Part shown: one piece after another, positions 5,491 to 7,461 of the stretch
Layout: each line of letters starts with the position of its first letter
Position numbering within the stretch: position 1 is the stretch's first letter
From: an uncultured Acetobacteraceae bacterium
GTDB lineage: Bacteria > Pseudomonadota > Alphaproteobacteria > Acetobacterales > Acetobacteraceae
Assembly (NCBI GenBank): GCA_903839965.1
Contig: CAIMEK010000939.1
Coordinates: 1-7,461, forward strand
Length of the DNA: 7,461 nt
Direction of reading: 5' to 3'
Translations under genes and position numbers: made by a program
The notes under the pieces: model-generated
The model's input: only the letters and a program-made list of their open reading frames with translations
The model's database searches: none
What the model was told of the DNA's origin: nothing

Positions 5491-6177
5491 CTACCTCCGC
5501 CGCAACGACCAGTAGAGCGGCGTGCGTCCCGCCGCCAGCGCCTTCACCTCGTAACGGGTCGGCGGCCAGCCCGCGGGACGGCGGGCGACGGGCGGCGCCG
5601 CCGCGAAGGCGTCCTGCGCCGCCAGCACCTCTACCACCCAGGCCTGGTAGGTCGGATCGTCGCTGGCGATGCGCCACTCCGCGCCCGGCTTCAGCACCCG
5701 CGCGACCTCGGCCAGCGTCGCCGGATGCACGAAGCGCCGCTTGGCGTGGCGCGCCTTCGGCCAGGGATCGGGGAACAGCAGGAACAGCCGGTCCAGGCAG
5801 GCCGGCGGCAGCGCCCGGATCAGCGTGCGCGCGTCCGCGTCCCAGACGCGCAGGTTGCCGGGCAGCGCCGCGGTCGCCTCGGCCACTTCCGGCACCAGCC
5901 GCGACAGCAGCGAGCACAGCCCGTTGACGAACACCTCGCAGGCGATCAGCCCCGCCTCGGGATGCGCCGCGGCCTGCGCCAGCGCGTGCTCGCCGCCGCC
6001 GAACCCCACCTCCAGCCAGCATTCGGCGGGGCGCGGCGCGAAGGCGGCCAGCGGGTTGGCCGCAAGCTCCGCCGGAAAGCGCAGCCGCGGCAGCGTAACC
6101 TGCAAAAGCAGTTCCTGGCGCGCCCGCAGCCTATGGCCCCGCGCGCGTCCATAGAGCCGCTCCGGCGGCGCCTTCAA
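5491..6177 (-). CDS. trmB: tRNA (guanosine(46)-N7)-methyltransferase
   Basis: TrmB uses S-adenosylmethionine to form 7-methylguanosine at position 46 in the variable loop of tRNAs. The product is 228 residues, normal for the family. It begins with the conserved RLYGRARGHRLR (7-18). The SAM-binding loop is LEVGFGGGEH (55-64), followed by CEVFVNG (80-86), WDADAR (112-117), the signature LFPDPWPKARHAKRRF (134-149) and TRYEVKALAAGRTP (207-220), typical of the C-terminal tRNA/SAM pocket. The start must be TTG at 6177: there is no other Met codon in the frame, an in-frame TAA lies only three codons upstream (6187-6189), and AAGG sits 7 nt before the TTG. It lies 71 nt downstream of metK on the same strand, so an operon is likely, subject to the structured element between them. 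Confidence 0.96.
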   Translation of the reverse strand: MKAPPERLYGRARGHRLRARQELLLQVTLPRLRFPAELAANPLAAFAPRPAECWLEVGFGGGEHALAQAAAHPEAGLIACEVFVNGLCSLLSRLVPEVAEATAALPGNLRVWDADARTLIRALPPACLDRLFLLFPDPWPKARHAKRRFVHPATLAEVARVLKPGAEWRIASDDPTYQAWVVEVLAAQDAFAAAPPVARRPAGWPPTRYEVKALAAGRTPLYWSLRRR

Positions 6178-6184
6178 GGTTGGA

Positions 6185-6188
6185 CCTT
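6185..6188 (-). promoter_or_regulatory. Ribosome binding site of trmB, abutting a stem arm
   Basis: AAGG on the minus strand, 7 nt ahead of the TTG start. It directly follows the 3' arm (TATTCGTT, 6196-6189) of the outer inverted repeat in the metK-trmB gap, with no intervening base. It is a modest Shine-Dalgarno match whose access could be affected by folding. Confidence 0.6.
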
Positions 6189-6247
6189 AACGAATAAAAG
6201 TTTTTTGGTTCTTTTTTGCAAAAAAGAACAGTCTGCCTCTATTCGTT
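6189..6247. repeat. Nested inverted-repeat element in the metK-trmB gap
   Basis: Outer arms AACGAATA (6189-6196) and TATTCGTT (6240-6247) are perfect 8-bp complements. Between them is a perfect 22-bp palindrome at 6208-6229, each half reading GTTCTTTTTTG or its complement. The outer arms are separated from the palindrome by 11 and 10 nt, so the whole element is nearly symmetric. It is strongly AT-rich, unlike all neighbouring sequence. It begins 1 nt after the metK stop and ends exactly at the trmB ribosome binding site. It could be an attenuator or partial terminator, an RNA-stability element, or a small palindromic repeat inserted in the operon. Neither strand has a standard GC-rich hairpin followed by a T-run. 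Confidence 0.7.
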
Positions 6248-6248
6248 T

Positions 6249-7436
6249 TCACTGCCCGAAGGCGGACTTCAGCGCCGGCACCAGGTCCGTCTTCTCCCAG
6301 GTAAAGGTGCCGAGCTGCGGGTCCGGCTCGCGGCCGAAATGCCCATAGGCGGAAGTCGGCACATAGATCGGCCGGTTCAGGTGCAGGTGTTCGCGGATTC
6401 CGCGCGGCGTCAGGTTGACCAGCTCGCGCAGGGTCTGTTCGAGCTTCGCCTCGTTGACCTCGTACGGGTTATCCTGCAGGTCGACATACACCGACAGCGG
6501 GTGCGACACGCCGATGGCATAGCTGATCTGCAAAGTGCAGCGCTCGGCCAGCCCCGCCGCCACCACGTTCTTGGCCAGGTAGCGGCACACATAGGCGGCG
6601 CTGCGGTCCACCTTGGAGGGGTCCTTGCCGCTGAACGCGCCGCCGCCATGCGGGGCCGCGCCGCCATAGGTGTCGACGATGATCTTGCGCCCCGTGATGC
6701 CACAATCGCCGTCGGGTCCGCCGATCACGAACTTGCCGGTGGGGTTGATGTAGACCTCGTTCTCCGGCGGCATCCAGCCCGCCGGCAGCGTGGTTTCGAT
6801 CAGCGGCATCAGCATGCGCTTGATCTGGGCCTGCTCGAGGCTTTCCTCGTGCTGGGTCGAGATGACCACGTTGGCGGCGCCGACCGGCCGGCCGTTCACG
6901 TAGCGCAGCGTCACCTGGCTCTTGGCGTCGGGCAGCAGCCCGGCCACGGCGTGCTCGCCGGCGCGGCGCAGGTCGCGGATGGTGCGCAGCAACTCGTGGG
7001 CATAGTAGAGCGGCGCCGGCATCAGGCTCGGCGTCTCGTTGCAGGCATAGCCGAACATGATGCCCTGGTCGCCGGCGCCCTCGTCCTTGTTGCCGGCCGA
7101 GTCGACGCCCAGCGCGATATCGGGCGACTGCGCGTGCAGGTGCACCGCGACCTCGGCGTTCTGCCAGTGGAACCCGGCCTGCTCGTAGCCGATTTCCTTG
7201 ATCGCCAGCCGGGCGAGATGCGCCAGGTAATCCGGCGTCACCGTGGCCGGCCCGCGCGTTTCGCCGGCCAGGACCACGCGATTGGTGGTCACCAACGTTT
7301 CGCAGGCGACGCGCGAATAGGGGTCCGCGGTGAGGAATGCGTCCAGAACGGTGTCGCTAAGTCGATCGGCGACCTTGTCGGGATGACCTTCCGAGACCGA
7401 CTCGGAAGTGAATAGAAATTCGCCCTTGTCGCGCAT
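6249..7436 (-). CDS. metK: S-adenosylmethionine synthase (methionine adenosyltransferase)
   Basis: Makes S-adenosylmethionine from methionine and ATP, releasing phosphate and pyrophosphate; cytoplasmic and normally tetrameric. The 395-residue product is full length. Visible family features are FTSESVSEGHPDK (9-21, with His18 and Asp20 at the ATP/metal site), the signature GAGDQGIMFGYA (120-131), NPTGKFVIGGPDGDCGITGRK (231-251) and the glycine-rich second signature GGGAFSGKDPSKVDRS (264-279), followed by ISYAIGVSHPLSV. ATG at 7436 begins the usual N-terminus and has GGGA 6 nt upstream. It is first in a likely metK-trmB operon, supplying the methyl donor TrmB uses. Only 25 nt of its leader are in the window, too little to judge whether a SAM-sensing riboswitch is present. 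Confidence 0.98.
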   Translation of the reverse strand: MRDKGEFLFTSESVSEGHPDKVADRLSDTVLDAFLTADPYSRVACETLVTTNRVVLAGETRGPATVTPDYLAHLARLAIKEIGYEQAGFHWQNAEVAVHLHAQSPDIALGVDSAGNKDEGAGDQGIMFGYACNETPSLMPAPLYYAHELLRTIRDLRRAGEHAVAGLLPDAKSQVTLRYVNGRPVGAANVVISTQHEESLEQAQIKRMLMPLIETTLPAGWMPPENEVYINPTGKFVIGGPDGDCGITGRKIIVDTYGGAAPHGGGAFSGKDPSKVDRSAAYVCRYLAKNVVAAGLAERCTLQISYAIGVSHPLSVYVDLQDNPYEVNEAKLEQTLRELVNLTPRGIREHLHLNRPIYVPTSAYGHFGREPDPQLGTFTWEKTDLVPALKSAFGQ

Positions 7437-7461
7437 GGATATTCCCGTGAATGCAGGAGGA

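Noticed and set aside
7437..7461. SAM-responsive riboswitch upstream of metK
   Set aside because: Only 25 nt of leader are present in the window, so it can be neither seen nor excluded.

Overview
This window is very GC-rich DNA with a strong G/C bias at third codon positions. It is most likely from an alphaproteobacterium of the Rhodospirillales, probably Acetobacteraceae. The reasons are the divergent hrcA | rph-rdgB arrangement common in Alphaproteobacteria, the bacterial Hint-type protein typical of Rhodospirillales and Rhodobacterales, and the protein sequences themselves. The taxon is inferred, because there is no rRNA or other direct marker.

Left block (1-1904): the 5' part of hrcA (minus strand, running off the left edge) is divergent from rph and rdgB (plus strand, overlapping stop and start). 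The hrcA upstream region carries a near-consensus heat-shock sigma-32 (RpoH) promoter and no visible CIRCE operator. rph (tRNA 3'-end trimming) and rdgB (removal of ITP/XTP from nucleotide pools) form a housekeeping pair.

Middle block (1905-5333): after a tandem hairpin repeat comes a minus-strand Hint-domain protein that has lost the expected Cys and His of the autoprocessing site. It is divergent from a plus-strand pair. The first of that pair is an AMP-forming acyl-CoA synthetase closely resembling plant and yeast oxalate-CoA ligase (AAE3/Pcs60). The second is a ketopantoate-reductase-family (ApbA/PanE) enzyme, overlapping the first by four bases. These three genes are the accessory-looking part of the window.

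Right block (5491-7461): metK (S-adenosylmethionine synthase) followed by trmB (tRNA m7G46 methyltransferase), both on the minus strand and probably co-transcribed. MetK makes the methyl donor that TrmB uses. The 71-nt gap between them holds an AT-rich nested inverted-repeat structure whose outer arm directly abuts the trmB ribosome binding site.

Four consecutive genes (Hint, ligase, panE-like, trmB) appear to start with TTG or GTG. No tRNA, rRNA, CRISPR, insertion sequence or phage gene was seen. Most of the window is ordinary housekeeping. The items most worth checking are the metK-trmB element, the apparently inactive Hint protein whose C-terminus is encoded by a hairpin repeat, the ligase/reductase pair, and the sigma-32 promoter.
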